Notes under the pieces: generated by a model
Seen by the model: only the letters and a program-made list of their open reading frames with translations
Told to the model about the DNA's origin: nothing
The model's database searches: none
Shown: positions 41,829 through 53,000 of the stretch, piece by piece
How the letters are laid out: each line of letters begins with the position of its first letter
Position numbering within the stretch: the stretch's first letter is position 1
NCBI RefSeq assembly: GCF_963678635.1
Contig: NC_087062.1
Span: 69,970,223 to 70,034,222, forward strand
Direction of reading: 5' to 3'
Origin: Symsagittifera roscoffensis
Taxonomy: Eukaryota > Xenacoelomorpha > Acoela > Convolutidae
DNA: 64,000 nt
Position numbers and translations under genes: made by a program

Positions 41829-43624
41829 GCCGACAACTTGGATCCCTACACCGCTCAAATTCCCACCCAACCAATCTCAACACTCCAATTACAATAATTC
41901 CACTTTTTGCTTTCCCGCCACCCGATTGCCCAACCAATAATGTAACATCAGGCATGAATTCAGACACTAACTCACATATCTCAGTTTTATACTCCATCTC
42001 ACAACTCAATAACCCAGATATTGAAACCCCTGATGAATTTGCAGACTCTGAACCATCTCCATCCAATAATTTTCAAACCAACTCCTCAGTTTTTTCAAAA
42101 CCCCCTTTTCAACCAATCCCGCCAAATAACCCACTCCCATCGATTTCTACGCCCTCTTATGCTTCACAAGTTACCCCAACCTACTCTTCATTTCATTCAG
42201 ACCGATCATCCAATTCTCCAGATACTCCCCAAATCTCCCAGGAACTAGATAATTTTATCACCCTACAACAACAACCCTTCCACCTTGAAAATTCCACTAT
42301 AAACCAGATTTCATGCACAATAGAATCATTAAACCCACCTACCCCTACACCCTCTTCAGCTTATACCACATCATTAGCACCATCCTCCACATCCACCGAA
42401 TCATCAAATAGCACTAATAGAGCTTATCGCACTTTCAAAAGAAAATTCCCGAACCATCCATTTCCGACAAAACCAGGAACAGCCCGTGAATATATTAATC
42501 ATCCAAATCACACTAACACGAAAGATTTTTTAGCCATCACCCTACCCTCATTTCCACAGTATACCTTGAACACCCCTAACGACACACGTAATTTTGTAGA
42601 TGAACAAGTTTTAATGCCTACACTTCATTGGACATCATATTATCATTTTACTAACCCCCTTTGCCTACCTTTATCTAATACTCACATCGATATAGAAAGA
42701 AATAAAGATATGCTATATCGACTCACCACACCACTAACACATAGACAATTTACTTATATAGGATATAAAAAGTCACTCAAAACATACACTGCACCCCGAG
42801 CTAACGAATACACGCTAGAATATTACGATCACAACATCATCCGAACTAACCAAGACCAATTTTTAGATGATGACCGTTTCGCTAACCCACAAATCACAGA
42901 AAAATTTTTCATCAAAACACCATATGTATTTACTTTCAATATATTTGATCGCAAATTCGATCACATCATTTCTGAAGCACTAACCGACACACAATCTTAC
43001 GAAAGTTTTAAAGAAAAATTTCAATTATTTTCACTAACCTTTCATTTCCTTGCACCACATGAACGAGATTTGCACTGCTCACACGACATTATGTTACGCA
43101 CTAAACAAACCCAAACATATACATATTATCGCTTCATACAAAATCACTTTGATCTACACACTCCATCAAGACAACCACACCACCGTTTTCAATTTATTAA
43201 CTCTAAGTACACTTCACCATTTTTTCTTAACTTCACATATTGCATCAAAGATACTAACCTTCACGGTATTCTTCGCAATTATGATCCCATAACCCAAATG
43301 TATATTTTTTGTCCCATCACAAAGACCTTCAACGCAGAAGAATCCAGACCCTTCCTTATCCCACATGAATTTATTCAACCTATTGAAATCCCAATATTAG
43401 AATTCATCCACAACACTAAATACAATCACAAATTATATAATCTCATCCAAAACACACCTTATGATTTTGCAGTTGGCACTGAAGAACTAAAAACCATTAA
43501 AGCACTTCAATTGCTTTGGCCACTGCTTCAAACTAAAAACATCATTCGCATACCAGCAAAATTACTAACAAATTCCAACATAATACACGACATCTTCCCC
43601 CACGGTTTTTTCCCCGACGACTAA
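41825..43624 (+). CDS. Orphan 599-residue ORF at the 3' end of the retroelement
   Basis: ATG 41825 lies in an ATGA overlap with the glycoprotein stop. Residues 1-210 are Pro/Ser/Thr/Asn-rich and likely disordered; residues about 230-590 look globular, with many aromatic residues and no membrane segment or signal peptide. The tail ends in an acidic FFPDD. I recognise no domain. The disordered-then-folded plan resembles the AUG-less frame at 38078-39211, though no clear sequence identity between them is seen. It may be an accessory, matrix-like or regulatory protein. Confidence 0.7.
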   Translation: MSRQLGSLHRSNSHPTNLNTPITIIPLFAFPPPDCPTNNVTSGMNSDTNSHISVLYSISQLNNPDIETPDEFADSEPSPSNNFQTNSSVFSKPPFQPIPPNNPLPSISTPSYASQVTPTYSSFHSDRSSNSPDTPQISQELDNFITLQQQPFHLENSTINQISCTIESLNPPTPTPSSAYTTSLAPSSTSTESSNSTNRAYRTFKRKFPNHPFPTKPGTAREYINHPNHTNTKDFLAITLPSFPQYTLNTPNDTRNFVDEQVLMPTLHWTSYYHFTNPLCLPLSNTHIDIERNKDMLYRLTTPLTHRQFTYIGYKKSLKTYTAPRANEYTLEYYDHNIIRTNQDQFLDDDRFANPQITEKFFIKTPYVFTFNIFDRKFDHIISEALTDTQSYESFKEKFQLFSLTFHFLAPHERDLHCSHDIMLRTKQTQTYTYYRFIQNHFDLHTPSRQPHHRFQFINSKYTSPFFLNFTYCIKDTNLHGILRNYDPITQMYIFCPITKTFNAEESRPFLIPHEFIQPIEIPILEFIHNTKYNHKLYNLIQNTPYDFAVGTEELKTIKALQLLWPLLQTKNIIRIPAKLLTNSNIIHDIFPHGFFPDD

Positions 43625-45214
43625 CAGGTAAGTATAAATTATCATATTCTTAACTAATAAATTCAAATTAAAAAATTAACCATTCTTTATCCATGTCTCA
43701 TTTTGATTTTTAGTCTTCATCCCACGATCATCTGCAAAATACACAAAAGAAAAATAAAAAATATAAAACTTCTTCAAATTGTTCCAAACTCTAATAATCT
43801 TTTGCACCAGCTAAATTAAATAAAATTCATACCAATGTAGTAAATTAATTTATAAATTATTTCCCTAAAAGCAATAATTCTAATAATGATGATAATTTGT
43901 AACTTAATTTTCCCCAAAACAAGCAGTAAAATTGAAATTCTATGTAGTAAATTGATAAGACGAAAATGCAGTACTAACCTTTTGATATTTCCATTCACTC
44001 GCACAAGAATTCTATCCATACTCGCACAGCTCGCCCACGAAGAATTGTTTAAATAATGAATTTCAGTTTCAAGCTTTCACACTCAACAACTCTAACACAC
44101 GATAACAAGTTTCAAACTTTCCTTTAACCCGGTTGGAAAGGAATTATATACTAAACAAAACTAACCAATGCAGCTTACTAAACACCACAACACATAGAAT
44201 AACAGCATGACTAAGAAAAGGAAACCAACGGTACCCAAACCGGATTAACCCAGTTTAAAACTGGATAATTTATTCTTTTGAAGACTATTATAAAGTCTAA
44301 GAAAGAAATAATAAAACACAAAAAAGTCGAAAGACAAACCCATACCAAAAACAATTTGATTTTTGAAAAAAGGACACAACCAACGAAACATAAGAAAAAC
44401 CACAATAAACCCAACATAAAACGTTATCACATAACAGGACCTCTCACAGAAACCGCACGAAATCATACTCCCACTCCTGGCCTAACCCACCAGAGAGGAC
44501 GTCCTGAGCATGCCCTATAGCCGGCCTAACCCACCGCGCTACATCCACGCTTTGTGACCACACTTCTATTTTTAATAAGAGGTACTCAAGGGTGAGTAAC
44601 TCTTCAAAATAACTGAACTAAAACAGAAAGCTTTTGTGAAAACAACTAACCAAAATCATAATTAAAACACCAAACTAATAAAAATTTTATAAAATGTAAA
44701 TTATATCTTGCAGTATATAGATCAGCATACAACACCAAAGACGAACATCCAACGACAAAATGACCCCACTACACTCGAAAAAGAATGGCCAACCACAATC
44801 AATATGCCGCCCACAATCACAACTCAAAGGATTTAGAGTACGACTTGACTTCGCAGAAAAGGACTTCATTGAACTAGAACAATGACCACCTCGATGTTCA
44901 AGTATACGTACAGATCCGAGTAACCAGGCATCCCCTCCACGCACAATCTCCACGCCATTCCCAGACAAGGTCAACCCAAAAGAAGTTCTCTACATGGAAC
45001 AGAAAAACCTGTCATAGCCAACCATTCTGAAATCAGATTTGAGTTTGTTGCGAAAACCCAGTCGTTGTCATGAGAAGACACAGCGATTGAACCTGGAACT
45101 TCTCTAACAAGAGAACCCAGAAGAATTATGATGTTCGCCAAATACCAACGTCCATCATCCATCCTTTGAATTGCAGAAAGACTATTCTAAAAAACTCTGT
45201 AAAACCCGGATGGG
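43625..45214 (+). other. 3' noncoding region of the retroelement
   Basis: A consensus 5' splice site (ACAG/GTAAGTA) starts four bases after the last stop codon, GT at 43628. The direct repeat GCCTAACCCACC occurs twice at about 44480 and 44524. Much of 43920-45214 is recognisable in the second copy (62708-64000, opposite strand), including these direct repeats and an antisense donor-like GGTTAGTACTGC (- strand GT at 43978; + strand 63955 in the other copy). No frame is clearly conserved between the copies, so I treat it as noncoding. The polypurine signal before the LTR is probably GGATGGG at 45208-45214. Confidence 0.6.
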
Positions 45215-45624
45215 TGGAACCTGATCTAAACTACATTTTATGATTGGATAAATTAGATATTTTACCACTGTAAAGTATTTAATATTAACCAATCATGATC
45301 CATCTAACTAACAACCCACTTATTTGTAAGTGCTGAAATTACTTGTAATTTCAGCACCAGAGAGATTTGAATTTAACTTAGAAATTAGTTGACTCTCCAA
45401 GAGAACTTCAGCAGCCGCAATAAACCAGTATACCCTAGATCTATTGAGCCTAGCAGAGACTAGTTAAACAACCTGAGACTAGATAGTATAAGAGTAAGAT
45501 TAGGATCGGTATTAGACTAAGAAGTTGCACGAATCTATCCGGCCGAAAATAAGATAGCGTGACGAGCAGACGGTGTACCCTATCCGAAATTACTCTATGA
45601 GTTAACCACCTCGGTCATAACTCA
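45215..45624 (+). repeat. 3' LTR (410 bp)
   Basis: By eye it is identical over its length to 26720-27129. It is followed by TACT (45625-45628), the right copy of the target duplication. Confidence 0.95.
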
Positions 45625-45628
45625 TACT

Positions 45629-47041
45629 GCTTGGCTGGACGAAAAGGTGAAGTTCGTCTGCGTATGATCATATTTTAATGTCGAGAGGCGATGCTGGTGC
45701 GTCTTGACGAATAAATTAAACTGGTTGGGGGTGATATTCTCTGAAATATTAAGCGCTTGAATGAAATCAGAAGAATTCAGGTCTTCATGGGATTGGGGAG
45801 ATGCATGAACGTGGTTTTTTTTTCAGTTTTCAACTATTCTTTTTGAAGATTAAAAGTGTTTTTAATAAGCTATTGCTATTGGGCTGAGATGGTTAATATG
45901 GACCACACAGAGATCATCTGGTCGTTTATTTCTAGAGGGCTCTGACTCTTTTTTTGCAGTTTTTAGTTCCATGGGAGTGGAAATTTATCAAACTATGCTG
46001 TTCTCTACTGATTGGAGAACGGTAATTGAGGCTTTGTAATCTTGTAATTGAACTATTGCAGGAGGAAATGTAAAGTTGGATGCTGGTCCTTACTTTTACA
46101 CGCTCCTCCAGAATTACTGCTAACACTATTTCAGGCCCATCCTGGAGAAGGTATAGCAGTCGAGAGAGCTCTTACTTGCGAACAGTCCACTCATGATGCA
46201 CAATTAAGGCTCAAACAGGGAGTGCAATTTTTCGGAATTAAATTTGTTTCTTGAAAATCGCAATGTGTATATGGTATTTTCGGTGCTTTCGTAGAGATTC
46301 CATTACAATTTAGCTCGAGATTCCATTACAATTTAGATTAGTTGTGGGTAGATTGATTACAGGCTCACAGAAGATTTTTTCACAGAAGTTTTATTGGAGG
46401 TTTTTTTTGGCTGGCAGAGGTTTGTACTGTTTAGAGGGGGTTTAGTATTTATAGAAGTTCAACTTAGAGTAGAATGCTCGCTGTAGGGAGTTCTATTCAG
46501 GAGGGGATGGTAAACTTTTTTTGAGTACAAACTTTTTTTAGTCTACTACACTCTAACTGGATCCCTACACATAGGTGGCACCATACGCTTGCTTGGGATC
46601 TAATGATTTCTTGTTTTCACGGAGAGCAGGAAAAGCGGCCAGAGTCGGGGTTAATGCGAAAACGAAGCAAAAGGATCAAACTTGTCAGACAGAGCAAAAC
46701 GGTCAACTTAGGAAGCTTCCAAGCCAAAAAAAAACTAGTCTGAGCATGCATTTCGCGCTCCCCTCTTGATGATGGTAGATAAAAGCTCAGTAAAGACGGC
46801 ACTCTTTGGGTCCTTTTTCGATTCGAGTAGATTTTAAAAAGTTCTACCAAAAATGTAGATTTAACTATTCCCGAATATTAGTAGTACTCAATTCATTAAG
46901 TTACGTGTTTAATAATAAGTTAACATCTCAGTTATACCAAATTATCATAAAATACTAATTCAACCAACATCTAGATTTTTTGCTTTTCTTCTTAAGATAC
47001 AGCTGAACGGCTGGTTCTTCATTTTTCTTTTGAATGCACCG
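45629..47041. other. Flank between the retroelement and the kinase gene end
   Basis: No gene is supported. Short frames near 46048 and 46575 have no convincing splice context; a direct repeat of GAGATTCCATTACAATTTAG lies near 46296 and 46317. The 3' untranslated region of the kinase gene (- strand) would lie in the right part. Confidence 0.4.
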
Positions 47042-50000
47042 CTACTGGTGAGTTTTGAGCTCTTTGTTATTGTCCACATACGATTCGTTAGTAACCACCA
47101 CTGTACATGGCAATGGCTGTATTGTAGTGTACTTGGAGTTGGCTTGACAACTTGATGACTGAGTGACATTTTGAGCAACTGTCGCCTTATTCAGCATCGG
47201 CTTAATGACTGGACTGAAACTGACAGTTGCCGATGCATTGGAGGCTTTCTCTGTTTTCATTGATCGAGCATTCGGCTCAATTTTAGCAGCAGGTCCATTC
47301 GATTTTTCGTTATGTGACTGACGGCTTGTTTGTGCCTAGTAGAGAAACAATGAATTAGAAGAATTGAGCGTATTTTTCATGATTCTTGGTGGGTTTGTAT
47401 CGTTTGTTTCACTTAAAAAGATATTTTGCCGTTAGGCCATTAAACTTTGTTCATCTGTAAAAGTATTCTCCGTGTTCGCATTGCTGACAGTCTATAGTTT
47501 TAAAATAGTTATACCATACCGAAAACGTGAAATAGTTTGAATTCAACTCAATTTCTGCAACGTTTGTAGGAGGAGAGAAAGCGCGTGTCAAAAAAAGAGC
47601 GCAATTTGACCTGATCGCTAAGTTTAATAAACAATGAGAGTTAACCTTGTGTCGCATGTTAGCTTCGTGGCTTTTCATCGTTAGGGGTGAAACACGCGCA
47701 GTGTGTGCCCATCGCACGCCAGACCCGTTGTTGCTAGTGGAGTTGATATTCACCCCGCTCCGTCTTTTTTGATGTTGTCCGACATATGTCAATGAGTTAG
47801 ACCTACTCATGTCTCCCGCCAAGAGGTTGTTCAGTTTCGGTTGGCTGTGGTTGACAGTGTCGGTTACGTAATTTCCAGCAGTGGTTTTACAGAATGGAGA
47901 TTTTGGGGTGGGTGTCCGAGGCATTGGATAGACATCAGCAGCGTGCTAAAGCGAGGCAGATATGCTCACTAATCATCGTTAGCGGACGAATTTTTCCAAC
48001 GGTTGTGTACCGAAATTTAGATAGTGTTCATGTGATTCCTTCACCTATTACCCTCTTCTGGAAAGGCGAGACTGTATACAAAACTCGTATTTAATTAACC
48101 AATGAATTAGAACATTATACGAACTGACATTTTTACTAGGTACAGAGAGAGAAGATATGTTCGTTTCCATCAGTAGGAAATTATGTATTTTTGCAAAAAA
48201 AAAACTTATCAAAATTCAATTTCATTATTGAGTCTTCCTAATTTCAAATTCAAACCTGTTCTCTGATGGGACTCTCGGTCGAGCTTACTCTGCTCTTCGT
48301 TTTCGCGTCTCCACTGGATGCCATTCGAGACTCGGGTCCAGTCACTTCGACCCACTTCCAGATTTTGCCCCAGTCCAAATCCAAGAAGAAGGCATGCTTC
48401 AAAATGCGACACTCATAGTCGTGACACGAGAAACCGAGTCGCATTCTCGGGTCGTAAGTCAATAGCTCGTGCACCAATGAGCGGGCGCCTCCAGGGAGTC
48501 GCGAACAGTGCTCAGAACTGAAGCCTTTGAAGCCCGCTTTGATGTTTTCCTCCGTCAGGTCATAGTCGATGCTTCTTCGCGGACCTCGAGTTTCCGACAG
48601 AGTTTTGCATATTAAGAATGGATGGCGGCCTAAAGTTATTCAATGGCTCCTAATGAAAATTGTTCCAGTTCTCGTTATCAAAGACAAGTAATCAAGTTTT
48701 CAGCAAAAATCGAGAACATTCAACTAGGGCGCAACATATGCCGTATATTTTTGTTCCGACTTCTTTTCGAGTTCAGAAAAAACTCTGGCGTAAAAAGGAT
48801 TTTTTGCGTGGCTTGAATTACCTCAAAGAAAGCTTGAAGGGTTTGAAGTGAAGTATCATATAAAAGTTCTAAAAGGCTGCAATTGGGATGTCAAAAAAGA
48901 CAAAAAAAATATTTGCAGAACGAACTTTTATTGTGATTCCAGTCCATGTTAGTTTAAATTCGAGCTACATGTTTTTCATATTGTCCCATTTTATAAAAAC
49001 GTCATTATCTTATTCTAAAAGCATTTTTTCACTAGTGAAACTTTTTCCCGTAAACTTTTTTTTACAGGCAGCAGGTGTCGGGTTCGAGTCCCGTCCGGGT
49101 CTTGTTATCTTTTTAACCATGCATCTATGTGCGTATTGAGTACCTTGCTTTATTAAGAAACCTTAACAACTTTCATGCCCTTTCCCACTTGGTCTAAACG
49201 TAAAGCACGCGATTTCGAAACATAAGGTCGGGTTCGATCCCCGGCGGGACCGCTTTTGTAAAATCTGTTAGAAATTGATCATTCTTTTTTGTGTACCATT
49301 AACATCATGCAGGCCCCTCTCACTTGGTTCAGGGGTAAATCACGCGCCTTCGGAACATTAAGCGTAAGGTTCGATTTCTGACCGGACCTTTTTCTACGTG
49401 GCAATCAGTTTTTTTGGAAAACTTGAATAATCGGACTATCGTTTATCTACATATTTTTGACGACTAACTGTCCGAAACATGGATTTTTCATTCAACGTAT
49501 GAAAAAAAAATTTATCTAGGCAGTTTGAGCTTTAATTGAAAGTTGTTCTGGAGTTCATAAATTTACCAACTCTGATTTGTATCTTTATCTTCATTTTCTT
49601 TTTGCTTTAATGCGTTCGACTCATTTTGCGTCTTTTACAATGCAAAAAAAAAGATTGCTATAATTTTGTGCGTACCTGCTGGATCTTAACGCTCCATTCA
49701 AGGAATGGAGCGTAAAACTTCTAATTACTTTTTATGACATCATTATGCTTTCCGCTCAACTGGCGTCTACCAAGTATTGTCAGGTTAGTTGCTCGGTAAA
49801 TAATTTTGAATGCTTATTAACGGCGGTAATTGTATTCTTTGACACATTGTCCGCAAAAAAAAAGGATTTGAAAAAAGTTCAAAACTTAACCCAGCCACAT
49901 TTGAAAAAGTGGAATTCAAAAACGCATTTTTCAAAAAATTCTCAAATTTTTTCTTTTCACTTTCTATTTTAACATTTGTCGAAACTTTCTGTGCTACGTC

Positions 50001-53000
50001 ACAGCAACCGGTGACCATTGTCTAAGTTTTGTATTCCAGTGCTGGAGAGAAAATATTCTCAGGCGCTCAATTATCGGAATTCCCGGAACATTATTTTGCC
50101 TGAAAAATGAGGGTCCGTGATAAAAAAAAAGACCCTCTATTTGATAATAACAAAAAATATTTCAACAATGGGGTCAATTCTGAGAGCGGTCGCGCTCTAA
50201 CCGGACTCAAAGTCCGGTTATACGCAATTTGTTTGTTCTGAAAGCACTTAATGGGTGAAAAATTTTGTGGTTTAGATATAAAACTTGAACTGAATTCAAC
50301 ATCTTGTCACACATATCCTCACGTGAACATAGACCACCCTCGTGCACACAAACATTTATCATATAGTGGTACACACTTTGCCGAACAACCCACCTCCGAT
50401 TATGTGGGACTCCTCGAAACTGATTTGGTGCTGACAAATTAGACCCCCAATAATTGACCACCTGAGACAGTAGGGATGTGCCATTCAGGGAATTTCAAAA
50501 TCAATTCAATTACAATTAAACGTGGTTTTTTTCTTATTCGAATTATTCAAAAATAATAATTTCTGAATTAGGATGTAAAATGCAACTACTTTTTTTCTTT
50601 AAAAAAATGATCGAGAAAAAGGAACATCCTGACATTCAATGGTGACAAATTTTGTCGTGCACTGATCATAAAAGTTCCAGCATCGGTCCAAACTCCCTTT
50701 TTAAGCACACAACTGGCAGAAATAGCTAGCAGATTTTTAGCGGCTTGAGCAATTTCAATGAAACCATTTTTTTTCCGCGCCTAAAGTTTCTAATACTCTC
50801 AATGAAATTTCTTAATTCTCATGGTTTTTATGAGACATATGACAGAAACTCATAGGCAAATTAAGCGAAATGATTTTAATCGGAGGTCAAAAATTTGACA
50901 TGATGTTATCCAGTCAGATCTTACAATGAGCTTGAAAAGCAGTCAGTTTTTGATGGTTTGAAGACGTCTGTTAGTCGAAAACTTTGAGTCAAATTTTGAG
51001 TCTGGTTCTTACCTGTGATGACATCATAGAGTAGTACCCCTATCATCCACCAGTCAGCTGCCGGTGTGTACCTGTGTTGCCCATACATCAACACTTCAGG
51101 GGGCAGACAAATGGGTGCCCCTGCCGATGTAGTGATTGGCTCATCCCATAAAGTTGCGTGATCAAAATCGATCAACTTGATCCTCGAAGGGTTCTGAAGA
51201 ATCAACACATTGTCCGTTTTGATGTCTCTGTGAACTATTTTCAACTTGTAGTTCAAGTAGTGAACGGCACTGAAAAGCTGTGAGAACCAGAATTTCAGAT
51301 TTTGATCTTTGAAAACCAAGTCTTTCTTTTCATGGGCTATTTTGTGCAGAGAAATACCCTCGACCATTTCAAAAACATGCCAGTATTTTCGCCGTTTTCG
51401 CTCTTCGGCTATGTGGTATATTTTGTAAATATATGGGCACTTTCTGAGTCGTTCTTGGACACTTTTGCGACTGATGGTTCGTTTCCAGTTTTTCTCGAAT
51501 TCGTCAAACTCGGAAGTAAGTTCTTTGATAGCATATGGCCTGTTGCCTCCTGTTCCCTGAAAACGATAGGAATTTAGCTTAGCCCTGTGGATAACAAAAA
51601 ACGAATCACACATCCCACAGTTTTCCCACAGACTTGTATCACACAGACTTGTTTTCGAATCACACTTCCCACAGACTTGTAATTTGACCCCACTAAAGGT
51701 TATTTTTTTGTACCTAAGTCACAGAAATGTTGTGGTAAGTATTTTTCTCAAGGCGAATTTCATTTTTCAACTAGACTCTTAATGGAAATTTCAATCCATT
51801 TAAAGATATCTATGCCCTGGGCTCAAAATTAAAAAGATAAAGAAAACTGATCGGTGGTAAAATATCGTTTTAATTTTAAGCCCAGGGCATAGATATCTTT
51901 AAATGGATTGAAATTTCCGATCAGTTTTCTTCAAGTATTTAAATCGCGCCCTTTTTCATAAAGCTGGCTCAGAAATTATTCGAAAATCAAATAATGGACA
52001 TTTATATTTTTGAAACTTTTATCAGTTTTATGTGATGAAAAACTGAAGAATGTTGTGAAAGTTTAGAATTCTGAAACACACAGCGACTAATGTTATCAGT
52101 GATAATTTTGCTTGTGTGCGCGAAGTTAATTTTGCGTCATATTTTGAGACATTATGTCAAGGGACTATAATTAGCTGCAAACAAAAAATGTTTAATTTCA
52201 CCATGAGTTTGAAACGCACCAATATAGATTACCACCGTATCGATGTAACCAGAAGCGTTCCAAGGGAAGACCTCACTTTGGATTGCCAAAGACGCCAATA
52301 AACACTAAATTTAAGAGGGGAGCACACGCCGAAAAAACGACTGTTTTTAGCTAAAGCTTTTTGGTGATTTTTTTTTAAAACCAAAGCGTTATTTGTTGCT
52401 TGATTTTTAAATAATTTGCCTGCAATTCAAAAAAGTTTGGTCGAAATAGTGTCTTTAGGTTTTTGGGGCAGCTAGGAAAATCGAACTGGTTGACTTAAAA
52501 AAGGGTCGACAAATTTTTTTTCGAAATCCCCGCCTCAATACAGTCTTAAGCACGTGACTGTTTATAAATAATAGAAACACAATTTGAAACTCTCTAGTTT
52601 TGGCGCGAACATAACCATTAATACTTTTCTGAGAAAATGATTAAATCGCCGAAAGAGCGAAAAAAAGCGCAAAAAGTGAAAAGCTCAAGGATTATTGTTA
52701 GCAAAATTTTGAATGAGACAAAATTATTCGTGAAATGGCTAACAGCGGCAGCATCAAAAATTTATGCTCGATCTCTGTATGATTTTGAAAGAAAAAAATG
52801 TGCTTTTCTTACTGCACATGTGCTATGATACTTTAGGGTAAAGTCTTCTGCTCGCTTAAATAATTTAACGCTCATAGTTGGGATGATTTCTAATTTTCAA
52901 GCTATTTGGATGACTTTTTACTGACGACCGGTCTACTTGCATGCTTGCCGCTTAGCATGCGGCTGTTTGCTCAATTAGAAATGAGTTTGTTTTCTCACAT

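Larger units (their letters stand above)
26720..45624 (+). mobile_element. Giant (18.9 kb) Ty3/gypsy-type LTR retroelement with many extra ORFs
   Basis: The element is bounded by 410-bp direct repeats with TG...CA ends and flanked by TACT on both sides (26716-26719 and 45625-45628). Pol order is protease, reverse transcriptase, RNase H, integrase with a GPY/F-like C-terminal module, which places it in Metaviridae. The internal region carries in order: a leader with a short ORF, an AUG-less ORF, gag, pol, two small membrane proteins, an AUG-less 377-codon frame, a glycoprotein split into two frames, a 599-residue orphan, and about 1.6 kb of 3' noncoding DNA. Most gypsy elements are 5-10 kb; the excess here is mainly the extra genes. 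I found no difference between the two LTRs, so the insertion is very young. The coding strand is strikingly A-rich and G-poor. A second, diverged copy starts at 62330. Confidence 0.95.

Noticed and set aside
44687-45162. Two antisense frames of 95 and 63 codons in the retroelement 3' region
   Set aside because: The second copy has stops in the corresponding frame after about 35 codons, so protein conservation is not supported.
45932-46126. Small - strand frame near the right flank of the retroelement
   Set aside because: No splice or start support and no motif.
46048-46254. Frame near 46048 with acceptor- and donor-like signals
   Set aside because: The frame that fits the acceptor contains a stop; no recognisable peptide.
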